From Delphinus delphis (taxonomy: Eukaryota; Chordata; Mammalia; Artiodactyla; Delphinidae), in assembly GCF_949987515.2 (NCBI RefSeq), contig NC_082684.1, positions 17,413,701 to 17,477,700 on the forward strand: a stretch of DNA of 64,000 bases, given 5' to 3'. Made by a program: the position numbers and the translations under genes. Shown piece by piece: positions 1-10,208 of the stretch; within the stretch, counting starts at the first letter, position 1, and every line of letters starts with the position of its first letter. A model generated the notes under the pieces. It was not told the DNA's origin, did not search any database, and saw nothing but the letters and a program-made list of their open reading frames with translations.

Positions 1-268
1 AAGTGGGACCTTTGAGAGGTAATTAGGTCATGGGGTGAAGCCTCATGAATGGAATTAGTGCACTTATAGGAAGAGATATGAGGGAAATCATCTCTCTCCT
101 CCATGTGAAGATACTGTACAACAAGAAGGTGGCCAACATGTAAATCAGGAGGAAATCTCTCACCAGATATCTAATCTGCTGGAGCCTTGATCTTAGACTT
201 CCCAGCCTCCAGAAATGTGAGAAATAAATGTTTGTTGTTTAAGCCACATAATCTATGGTATTCTGTTC
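1..268 (+). mobile_element. MaLR (MLT1-like) LTR, 5' part cut off by window
   Basis: The text runs through GACCTTTGAGAGGTAATTAG, GCCTCATGAATGGAATTAGT, CTTCCCAGCCTCCAGAAATG and AGAAATAAATGTTTGTTGTT. This is the order expected in the 3' two thirds of a MLT1-type LTR of the ERVL-MaLR group, including the AATAAA polyadenylation signal near 222. MaLR LTRs are non-autonomous relics that spread before the placental radiation. The copy is diverged and has no attached internal region here. Family placement is from memory; the sub-family is not resolved. Confidence 0.7.
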
Positions 269-528
269 TAAAACAATATCCCTTTGAATTTTATGTACTC
301 TCAGTGGCCTAAACTATGGAGCACAGTCATCATTAAGTGATAATTTGTGCAAATATAATACATAAATCACCACATGTAATAGTGGGAGATAGTTGATTAA
401 TGGTCTTCCTCAAGACGATGATTTCAGTTTCATTAAGTTCAATATTTTATTCAGCCTAGGAAGGTACACAGTGAAAAATGCATTTTGCCAAAGGCATGGA
501 CAGAAAAACAGACCAATGTGGTATTCTC

Positions 529-544
529 AGAACTGCAAAATCTT
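529..544. repeat. Target-site duplication, left copy (L1 545-2068)
   Basis: AGAACTGCAAAATCTT, 16 bp, is identical to the copy at 2069-2084. It brackets the antisense L1 exactly. Confidence 0.95.
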
Positions 545-2068
545 TTTTTTTACTTTTTAGTTTTCTTTTATTATTATTTTTTTAACAGCAGGTTCTTATT
601 AGCTATCTGTTTTATACATATTAGTGTATATATGCCAATCCCCCAATTCATCCCCCCCACCCCGCTTTTTCCCCTTTGTGTCCATACGTTTGTTGTCTAC
701 ATCTGTGTCTCTATTTCTGCCTTGCAAACTGGTTCATCTGTACCATTTTTCTAGATTCCACATACATGCATTAATACACAGTATTTGTTTTTCTCTTTCT
801 GACTTCACTCTGTATGACAGTCTCTAGGTCCATCCATGTCTCCACAAATGACTCAGTTTCATTCCTTTTTATGGCTGAGTAACATTCCATTGTATATATG
901 TACCACATCTTCTTTATCCATTCGTCTGTCAATGGGCATTTAAGTTGCTTCCTGACCTTACTATTGTAAATAGTGCTGCAATGAATATTGGAATTCATGT
1001 GTCTTTTTGAATTATTGTTTTCTCAGGGTATATGTCCAGGAGTGGAATTGCTGGGTCATATGGTAGTTCTATTTTTAAGTTTTTTTTTTTTTTTTTTTTT
1101 GCGTTATGTGGGCCTCTCACTGTCGTGGCCTCTCTCGTTGCGGAGCACAGGCTCCGGATATGCTGGCTCAGCGGCCATGGCTCACGGGCCCAGCCGCTCC
1201 GCGGCATGTGGGATCCTCCTGGACCAGGGCACGAACCCGTGTCCCCTGCATCGGCAGGTGGACTCTCAACCACTGCGCCACCAGGGAAGCCCCTATTTTT
1301 AGTTTTTTAAGGAGCCTCCATACTATCCTCTATAGTGGCTGTATCAATTTACATTCCCACCAATGGTGAAAGAAGGTTCCTTTTTTCCTCACCCTCTCCA
1401 GCATTTGTTGTTTGTAGATTTTCTGATGATGCCTATTCTGACCAGTGTGAGGTGATACCTCATTGTAGCTTTCATTTGCATTTCTCTAAAAATCCGTGAT
1501 GTTCAGCAGCTTTTCATGTGCCTCTTGGTCATCTGTATGTCTTCTTTGGAGAAATATCTATTTAGGTCTTCTACCTATTTTTTGATTGGGTTGTTTGTTT
1601 TTCTTAATATTGAGCTGCATGAGCTGTTTATATATTTTGGAGATTAATCCTTTGTCCATTGATTTGTTTGCAAATATTTTCTCCCATTCTGAGGGTTGTC
1701 TTTTCGTCTTGTTTATAGTTTCCTCTGCTGTGCAAAAGCTTTAAGTTTCATTAGGTCCCATTTGTTTATTTTTGTTTTTATTTTCATTACTCTAAGAGGT
1801 GGGTCAAAAAAGATCTTGCTGTGATTTATATCATAGAGTGTTCTGCCTATGTTTTCCTCTAAGAGTTTTATAGTGTCTGGCCTTACATTTAGGTCTTTAA
1901 TCCATTTTGAATTTATTTTTGTCTATGATGTTAGGGAGTGTTCTAATTTTATTCTTTTACATGTAGCTGTCCATCACCACTTAATGAAGAGACTGTCTTT
2001 TCTCCATTGTATATCCTTTCCCCTTTTGTCATAGATTAGTTGACCATAGGTCAACTATGAGTTTATCT
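545..2068 (-). mobile_element. L1 LINE, 5'-truncated, antisense, with perfect TSD
   Basis: Read on the minus strand, this is the 3' part of L1 ORF2, a 3' UTR and a poly(A) tail (poly-T near 541-590). The line contains the usual ORF2 C-terminal landmarks in reverse, such as ATGGCTGAGTAACATTCCAT near 872. The insertion is bracketed by the identical 16-mer AGAACTGCAAAATCTT at 529-544 and 2069-2084, which proves a target-primed insertion and fixes its ends. It is 5'-truncated within ORF2, as most L1 copies are. Its 3' UTR differs from that of the copies at 6801 and 55172 and resembles that of the copy at 63560. A SINE interrupts it at 1081-1292. Frames are broken by stops, so no protein is expected. 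Confidence 0.93.
1081..1292 (-). mobile_element. CHR-type tRNA-derived SINE nested in L1
   Basis: Poly-T at 1081-1100 is followed by the reverse complement of the cetacean SINE and ends with CCACCAGGGAAGCCCC, its 5' end. Reading the minus strand, the Pol III A box (TGGCGCAGTGG) and B box region (GGGTTCGTGCC) are both present in the family pattern. The flanks repeat the host L1 sequence: CTATTTTTAAGTTTTT before the tail and CTATTTTTAGTTTTTT after the 5' end, an imperfect TSD. The SINE therefore landed after the L1 did. SINEs of this type are non-autonomous and are mobilised by L1 enzymes. Confidence 0.93.
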
Positions 2069-2084
2069 AGAACTGCAAAATCTT
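2069..2084. repeat. Target-site duplication, right copy (L1 545-2068)
   Basis: AGAACTGCAAAATCTT, 16 of 16 matches to 529-544. The lack of differences suggests the insertion is not very old. Confidence 0.95.
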
Positions 2085-4494
2085 AATGATACTTTTTTAT
2101 TATCGTGTTTTTTCTAAATATTTTTACCAAGAATTTTTCCTACTTTATTAATTTCCAAACTTTCTGATTTAGTTGTTCATACATTTTTTGAACTATATTC
2201 TGATTGCAGTCAATCACCATACTTTCATTCTGACCCTTCTTTTCTTCCTATTCTACAATTCCTGATCTGACACAGAGTACACTCTTAAACTTGGATCTTG
2301 TAGTAAATCTGACACTTCAGTGAAATTTTGAAAAACAGAGCATTCTATAGCATGAATGACTAGTTCGTATTCTGTTCTCCAGCCCTTTAAACATTCTTTA
2401 CATGCACAATTAATTTTATTATCCCTTTCCCCCTTTATCATGTTTTTCAGCCAACATGACAACCTAGATTAAACTAAGTCTTTGTTTAGTTTGTGTGTGC
2501 ACCCAAGTGCACAATAACTCAAGGTATTTGGATAACAATTTATAAACTTCATTTTAAAATTATATCTACAAATCTCAAGTGGGCCTTAAACAGTATCAAG
2601 CAATACTACTAAAATTTTGTGATTAAGGGCTTCTCCACATCAGTGAGAAAACTATTTTACATTTTCTTTAATATCATTGTCTCAAAATGTCAACAACTTA
2701 TTTCATTATTGACAAAGTAGAAGCAGTAGAAGAAAAATATTTCATAGCACCACCACTAAATCTACCAGTGGATAATCATCTGTGTTAGCACAGATGGATT
2801 TTTCTTTCATCCCAATAAATAAACCATTCTTACTCCTATTAAATCCATTCTATGTTTGAGATTGGTATCCCATTCTTTCGTGCCAACTCTGGGAACTGGC
2901 TATTCAAAGGATCTCTTTTCTCTACTGGATCTTAAGCTTTATTCTTGCTAAAATGTCATTCTCTTCAGCCTAAAATATCCTAAACAAAGAAACAAAATCT
3001 GTCTATTGTCTCCATGCTTACTCTAGTGCTTCTCCATCTCCCTTTTCTTCTTTAGAGTAAAAGTTACTGTAAGAGTTGTCTGTAGCCATTATTTCCACTT
3101 TCTTTCTTTCCATTTGGTTCTTAACCACATCAAGCCTTTCTCTCCACTAAAACCACCCATGTCAAGATGAACTTCATCTTCCATGTTGCCAAACCCAATG
3201 GTCAATTTGAAGTCTTCATTGTAGCCTTAACTTCAGTTGCACAAAATTTTCTTTTCACAGTTTCTGACTGATACAACCATCAATATGAAGTTGACACTGG
3301 ATTTTGAATTTAAAAAGTAATTTTAAAAATTATGTTATTGTAAAAAAAAATTATGTTATTGTTAAAATTTGCCTGGTAATCTTTTTTTTTTAAATGTCAT
3401 TGTTGGACGAATGATAAATTTCTTGCATAAAACTAATTCATTGAAGAACCTGGTCTTTAGTGGGTGATGGATTCAAATTCCAAACCTGGATGGGTTTACT
3501 ACTTCAGGAAGTAGTGCATTGTTAAACATGGGTTATTTCCTATTTGCTTAATGACACATGGGAGGAAAATCTCTAAGATATCTAAATATTTATTTTGGGG
3601 GGGAGGATGTGTTTTTAGCAGTACTATGACAAACAATTCCCTGAGAATGTTACTTTTTATTTCAAACCAAAGAAAATGGCTTTATACTTAGATATTATTT
3701 CTGATAAAAATCTAAATTGATTGGAAAGATCCCTCATGGTATTTAGAACTAGTTAGCAAGAACTAAATAAATTAATAAGAATGTTTAGAGTCAGAGAACT
3801 TCTATTTTACATTCAGAAACCCTTGATGTTCAAACAATGTGAATAAAGTTATTATGTAATAAGTTTTGTCAAACTTTAAATGAATACACATTGGGATTCA
3901 TTATTACCAACTTAAATCCTACTTTTCAGTCAGTTATTTAAATTATTGTGTATACTAATATAGGATTTCCTATATGGACTCACTCTATTCAGTGTTTTTA
4001 ACACTTAAGTTTTGTGGACTTTCTTATTTTTTGGAAAATTTTGAAAATACATAGATACACAATATCTATAATAAACATTCACATTACCACCATGTAAAGT
4101 TAAAATCATGCTTATGTTTTATCATTTTGATTTTAAGATAGTTTTTAAAAAATAATTACTTGTACATAAAAATTAAGTACTTTTTGGACCTCGAGCAATG
4201 GAAAGCTTACATGCTCACTATATTAAATTAAAAAGAACTTTTAGAAATTTACATAAAACATATTTTACCTTATACATAGGCTGTGCTACTCTTTTACTTA
4301 AACTATTCTTTTAGCTCTTGTCATGTTATTTCATCTAGTCCTTTTGTAGTACTGTATTACATAAAATTGTATAGTTATTGTCCTTCTAATGGATACTTAG
4401 TTCATTTCCAATGTATCGCTATCTCAATGTTCCATTAAGTTTAAATACCACAAATTGGATTTCAGAGACCTTATCATAAATAAGAGAAAAGTGT
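2085..4494. other. AT-rich DNA without recognised gene
   Basis: No convincing coding frame or RNA gene. The stretch near 2780-3300 (for example CTTCCATGTTGCCAAACCCA) has the feel of a very old interspersed repeat, but I could not assign a family. A short G-run lies at 3596-3603. Confidence 0.6.
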
Positions 4495-4880
4495 TCAACA
4501 ATCAAAAAAGTTGTAATAAAATGTTGGAGGAAGGCATACCAGGCAAATATGAATAAAAAGAACAGGAGAATAGTGTTCTTAAAATCTATCAGAATAAATT
4601 TTAAAGCAAATATATCACATGGGAAAGAGAACTATAATACATAATAGTAAAAGAAAAATTAGAACAGGAAGACACGTCCATCATAAATGGATATTTAGTT
4701 AATAATAAATTTTTGGAATATAGTATACAGGGAAGAATATGAAAGTCATCTGATTTAACTGATCAATCAAACAGACAAACATAGTAGAAATATTGAAGAT
4801 CTGAAAAATAACATTAATAAGTCCAAGGTATTGCATATACAAGATACAGAATTATTCATTTCAAGCACACATGGAGCATA
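4495..4880 (+). mobile_element. Ancient L1 ORF2 fragment, probable
   Basis: The order of short blocks resembles the L1 endonuclease region. An example is ATTTCAAGCACACATGGAGC near 4858, where L1 normally has the block for 'SSAHGTFSRIDH'. Every block is diverged and the frame is destroyed, so this is an old mammalian L1 relic rather than one of the younger copies in the window. The ends are approximate. Confidence 0.45.
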
Positions 4881-6117
4881 TCTAATTCAACCAGGGCAAA
4901 GTCTACCTCACTCCTTAATCAATCCTTAATCATAAGTACAGTGAATCCCTAATTTCTGGTTGAGTTCACCAATCTGTTTTAATTCCATCATTTCATAAAT
5001 GATAAAATTAAGGTCCAGAGCAGTAAAAATTACTTAGTATTAAAATATATAAGAGACCTGAGGCTAGAACCAAGGGTTAGTGGGCTGTGTTGCCTGTGCC
5101 CACACATTCCTACATTTAAAACAAACCAGAAAATTTAAAACATTAATGTTTATAACTGAAAGTAAAATCTGGTAATTCTCAATGGATTAGAAAATATTAG
5201 ACACTGTATTCCAAAGAAGTTATATAGTAATGCTGATCACATTTTTGCATTCTCATAATTTTATTGGCTTATAAATTATTCCATGTATTTTGTTCAATAA
5301 AATTATTTAATTAGTAAAAGAAATTACAGTTTGGATAAAGATACAATTTAACTCATTTTATGCATTTTGGCATATTATTCCATTGTGAAATTTATAAATT
5401 AACAATGAATGAAGTCATATAAGTGGCCATGGAAAATAAAATGCATCAATATACATGCATTTTTAATAGGATTCAGCAGATTTCAAAAGCACAAAAGCAA
5501 TGTGAGCAGAGGCTTTTTGTAAATATTAAAAAAACAGCATTCAAGGAACCATATTTCTAAAATAATCTTTTCCTACTTTTCTCTGATTTCATTATAAAAC
5601 TTCTTGTGTTTGGTTTGTAATTTGTATCCTAATATTTGGATTCCACTGTTTTTTAGGTATATGAGAACAAAAAACCCAAGGCAGTGTTATTTATTAAGAT
5701 AAATTGTCATAGATATATGATATAAATATATAGATACACAGAGAAGTAGATAGATAGACAGACATAACTTTATACACTCACAACTATACACACATACACA
5801 GCTATAACTGTAGACATAAAATCTTTTTGGGAAAGCATCATCTCTTTCCACTCTTCCATTACACTTGTGGTCCCAAATCTAGTATTTTTTGCTCTAGCTG
5901 TATAAACCTGGTTTCCAAAACATTTTGCCTTGTTTTTCATCATCTTTGCAACTACTTTTTCCTTGTGACTAGATTGATAGAAAGCATGGTATCTGGAAAA
6001 TAACTATCTTGAAATCTTTTTTTTTCTAAATAAAATCTTTCCACTGGCCATAATAGTAATTTATATCTTCTCAACTTGCCTCACATATATTATCACTTCT
6101 CTCTTCCTTCCATTTAG
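4881..6117. other. AT-rich DNA; small AT/GATA repeat at 5700-5830
   Basis: No coding evidence. A loose run of ATATAGATAC, GATAGATAGACAGAC and CACACATACACA units lies between about 5710 and 5810. Confidence 0.6.
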
Positions 6118-6570
6118 TAAACAGAATAGAATGGTAGTTGCCAGAGGCTGGGAGGAGGGAGAAATGGGGAGTTGTTGTTCATTGGGTATAAAATTTTAGT
6201 TATGCAGATGAATGAGATCTAGAAATCTGTGTAACACAGTATATATAGTTATCAATATTCTACTGTGCATTTAAAATTTTGGGAAAAGGTTAGATTACAC
6301 GTTGAATGTTCTCCCAACACAAAAAAACAAAACAATAACAACAAATAAATAACATAACAACAAAACCTCAAAATAAGCAAAGAAACACTTTGCTTTGGGA
6401 GGTGATAGATACAGAAACTTTTGGAGGTGATGTACTCAGCTATTACTGTGATTGTGGCGATGGTTTCATGGATGTGCATATGTCCAAATTCATCAAACTG
6501 TATACATTAAATACTTGTAGTTTTTATATATTAGGTGTGCATCATTTAATCTTTTAAATAAGTAAATAAT
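6118..6570 (+). mobile_element. Old L1 3' UTR fragment (L1MA/L1MB-like)
   Basis: GAATGGTAGTTGCCAGAGGC followed by GGGAGAAATGGGGAGTTGTT is the classic beginning of the L1M 3' UTR. The far end has CATCAAACTGTATACATTAA, expected before the L1M polyadenylation site. The middle (6310-6370) carries an A/C-rich insertion of AACAACAAATAAATAAC type. The sub-family call is from memory. Confidence 0.6.
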
Positions 6571-6800
6571 GGATGTCAATGAGCTGCTTGATATTTGAGA
6601 ACCAAATGAATCACTTCTACATAATTAACATTGTAGTCTGGAAGTCACGGTTAGTTTATGAATAGATGCTAATATATTCCTGACCAAGCACATATGATTT
6701 CAAGTACTAAATAGTTTAATATAAATTTATTTTATTTCACTTGATATTACAGTAATATATTGTGCTTCTAAAAATATGTGATAGTAGACTATAGTATCAT

Positions 6801-9800
6801 TTTTTTAACATTTTTATTGGAATATAATTGCTTTACAATGGTGTGTTAGTTTCTACTTTATAACAAAGTGAATCAACTATACATATACATATATCCCCAT
6901 ATACTCTCCCTCTTGCGTCTCCCTCCCTCTCTCCCTATCCCATCCCTCCAGGTGGTCACAAAGCACCGAGCTAATATCCCTGTGCTATGTGGCTGCTTCC
7001 CACTAGCTATCTATTTTACGTTTGGTAGTGTATATATATCCATACCACTCTCTCACTTCGTCCAAGCTTACTCTTCCCCCTCCCCATGTCCTCAAACTCA
7101 TTCTCTACATCTGTGTCTTTACATGGGTCCTGCCCATAGATTCTTCAGAACCTTTTTTTTTTTAAATTCCATATATATGTGTTAGCATACGGTATTTGTT
7201 TTTCTCTTTCTGACTTACTTCACTCTGTATGACAGACTCTAGGTCGATCCACCTCACTACAAATAACTCAATTTTATTTCCTTTTATGGCTGAGTAATAT
7301 TCCATTGTATATATGTGCCACATCTTCTTTATCCATTCACCTGTCGATGGACACTTAAGTTGCTTCCATGTGCTGGCTATTGTAAATAGAGCTGCAATGA
7401 ACATTGTGGTACATGACTCTTTTTGAATTATGGTTTGCTCAGGGTATATGCCCAGTAGTGGGATTGCTGGGTCGTATGGTAGTTCTATTTTTACATTTTT
7501 AAAATGTAAAAATGTTCTCCATAGTGGTGGTATCAATTTACATTCCAACCAACAGTGAAAGAGGGTTCCCTTTTCTCCACACCCTCTCCAGCATTTACTG
7601 TTTGAAGATTTTTTGATGATGACCATTCTGACTGGTGTGAGGTGATACTTCATTGTAGTTTTGATTTACATTTCTCTAATGATTAGTGATGTTGAGCATC
7701 CTTTCATGTGTTTGTTGGCAATCTGTATATCTTCTTTGGAGAAATGTCTATTTAGGTCTTCTGCCCATTTTATCATTGGGTTCTTTGTTTTTTTTTAATA
7801 TTGAGCTGCATGAGCTGTTTATATATTTCAGAGATTAATCCTTTCTCCATTGATTCATTTGTAAATATTTTCTCCCAAACTGAGGGTTATCTTTTCATCT
7901 CTTTTGTAGTTTCCTTCACTGTTCAAAAGCTTTAAGTTTCATTAGGTCCCATTTGTTTATTTTTGTTTTTATTTCCATTTCTGTAAGAGGTGGGTCAAAA
8001 AGGATCTTGCTGTGATTTATGTCATAGAGTGTTCTGCATATGATTTCCCCTAAGAATTTTATAGTGTCTGGCCTTATATTTAGGTTTTTAATCCATTTTG
8101 AGTTTATTTTTGTGTATAGTGTTATGGAGTGTTCTAATTTCATTCTTTTACATGTAGCTGTCCAGTCTTCCCAGCACCATTTATTGAAGAGGCTGCCTTT
8201 TCTCCATTGTATATTCTTGCCTCCTTTAGCAAAAATAAGGTGACCATATATGAGTGGATTTATCTCTGGGCATTCTATACTGTTCCATTGATCTATATTT
8301 CTGTTTTCATGCCAGTACTATACTGTCTTGATTACTGTAGCTTTGTAGTATAGTCTGAGGTCAGGGAGCCTGATTCCTCCAGCTACATTTTTCTTTCTCA
8401 AGATAGCTTTGGTTATTCGGGGTCTTTTGTGTTTCCATACAAATTGTGGAACTTTTTGTTCTACTTCTGTGAAAAAGTCCATTGGTTGTTTCATAGGGAT
8501 TGCATTGAATCTGTAGATTGCTTTGGGTAGTAGAGTCATTTTCACAATGTTGAATCTTCCAGGCCAAGAACATGGTATATCTCTCCAGCTGTTTGTATTA
8601 TCTTTAATTTCTTTCATCAGTGTCTTATAATTTTCTGCATACAGGTCTTTTTTCTCCTTAGGTAGGTTTATTCCAAGGTATTTTATTCTTTTTGTTGCAG
8701 TGGTAAATGGGAGTGTTTCCTTAATTTCTCTTTCAGATTTTTCATCATTAGTGTATAGGAATGCAAGTGATTTCTATGCATTGATTTTGTATCCTGCTAC
8801 TTTATCAAATTCATTGAATACCTCTAGTAGTTTTCTGGTAGCATCTTTAAGATTCTCTATGTATAGTATCATGTCATCTACAAACAGTTGACTGCTTTAT
8901 TTCTTGTCCAGTTTGGATTCCTTTTATTTCTATTTGTTCTCTGATTGTTATGTCTAAAACTTCCAAAACTATGTTGAATACTAGTGGTGAGAGTGGACAA
9001 CCTTGTCTTGTTCCTGATCTTAGAGGAAAAGGTTTCAATTTTTCACTATTGAGACAAATGTTGGCTGTGAGTGTGTCATATATGTCCTTTATTATGTTAT
9101 TATGCTCTCTCTATGCCTACTATTTGACAGTTTTTATCATAAATAGGTATTGAATTTTGTCAAAAGCTTTTTCTATGTCTATTGAGATGATCATATGGTT
9201 TTTCTCCTTCAGTTTGTTAATATGGTTTATCACATTGATTGATTTGTATATATGGAAGAATCCTTGCATTCCTGGGATAAACCCCACTTGATCATGGTGT
9301 ATGATCCTTTTAAAGTGCTGTTGGCTTCTGTTTGCTAGTATTTTGTTGAGCAGTTTTGCATCTATGTTCACCAGTGCAATTGGCCTGTAGTTTTCTTTTT
9401 TTGTCAATCTTTGTCTGGTTTTGGTGTCACGGTGATGGTGGCCTTGTAGAATGAGTTTGAGAGTGCTGCTCCCTCTGTTATATTTGGAAGAATTTGAGAA
9501 GGATAGGTGTTAGCTCTTCTCTAAGTGTTTGATAGAATTCACTTTTGAAGTCATCTGGTCCTGGGCTTTTGTTTGTGGGAATATTTTTAACCACAGTCTC
9601 AATTTCAGTGCTTGTGATTGGTCTATTTATATTTTCTATTTCTTCCTGGTTCAGTCTTGGAAGGTTGAGCTTTCCTAAGAATTTGTCCATTTGTTCCAGG
9701 TTGTCCATTTTATTGGCATAACTTTGTTTGTAGTAATCTCTCATTATCCTTTGTATTTCTGCAGTGTTAGTTGTTACTTCTCCTTTTTCATTTTAATTCT

Positions 9801-10208
9801 ATTGATTTGAGTCTTCTCCCTTTTTTTCTTGATGAGTCTGGCTAATGGTTTATCAATTTTGTTTATCTTCTCAAAGAACCAGCTTATAGTTGTATTGATC
9901 TTTGCTATTGTTTCCTTCATTTCTTTTTCATTTATTTCTGATCTAATCTTTATTACTTCTTTCCTTCTGCTAACTTTGGGTTTATTTTGTTCTTCTTTCT
10001 CTAATTGCTTTAGGTGTAAGGTTAGGTTGTTTATTTGAGATGTTTCTTGTTTCTTGAGGTAGGATTGTATTGTTATAAACTTCCCTCTTAGAACTGCTTT
10101 TGCTGCATCCCTTAAGTTTTGGGTCATCACGTTTTCATTGTAATTTGTTTCTAGGTATATTTTGTTTCCTCTTTGATTTATTCGGTGATCTCTTGGTTAT
10201 TTAGTAGT
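6801..10208 (-). mobile_element. L1 LINE, 3.4 kb, antisense, 5'-truncated in ORF2
   Basis: On the minus strand this holds most of ORF2 from shortly after the endonuclease region to its stop at 7162-7164, then a 3' UTR of about 360 bp ending at the T-rich start near 6801. The 5' break is at the block equivalent to 23690-23710 of the sense L1 in this window. I found no clear target-site duplication. The 3' UTR (GGAATATAATTGCTTTACAA) is the type shared with 20447-27294 and 55172-55519. A 25-nt perfect palindrome at 7488-7512 replaces normal L1 sequence. Confidence 0.93.
7162..10208 (-). pseudogene. L1 ORF2 relic (reverse transcriptase/C-terminal part)
   Basis: ORF2p is the L1 endonuclease-reverse transcriptase. 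The relic is split over several frames. Recognisable pieces on the minus strand are SPGPDDFKSEFYQ (9478-9744), then [15 protein letters not shown] and [12 protein letters not shown] of the reverse transcriptase palm (9120-9407), then a 163-codon open frame (7162-7653). That frame keeps the C-terminal cysteine-histidine motif C-x3-C-x7-H-x4-C and ends in THIYGI. Just after the catalytic aspartate block near 8870-8900 the text is deleted and shifted relative to the sense copy. The endonuclease N-terminus is missing because of 5' truncation. Frameshifts and stops make it dead; no protein is expected. Confidence 0.92.

Noticed and set aside
995..1310. Several open frames on both strands across 1.0-1.3 kb (also at 16.6-16.9, 25.2-25.6, 43.0-43.2, 44.6-44.9 and 53.5-53.8 kb)
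   Set aside because: They are readings of the CHR-type SINE, recognisable by repeated product strings such as VESPPADAGDTGSCP or STGSGRAGSA. Not genes.
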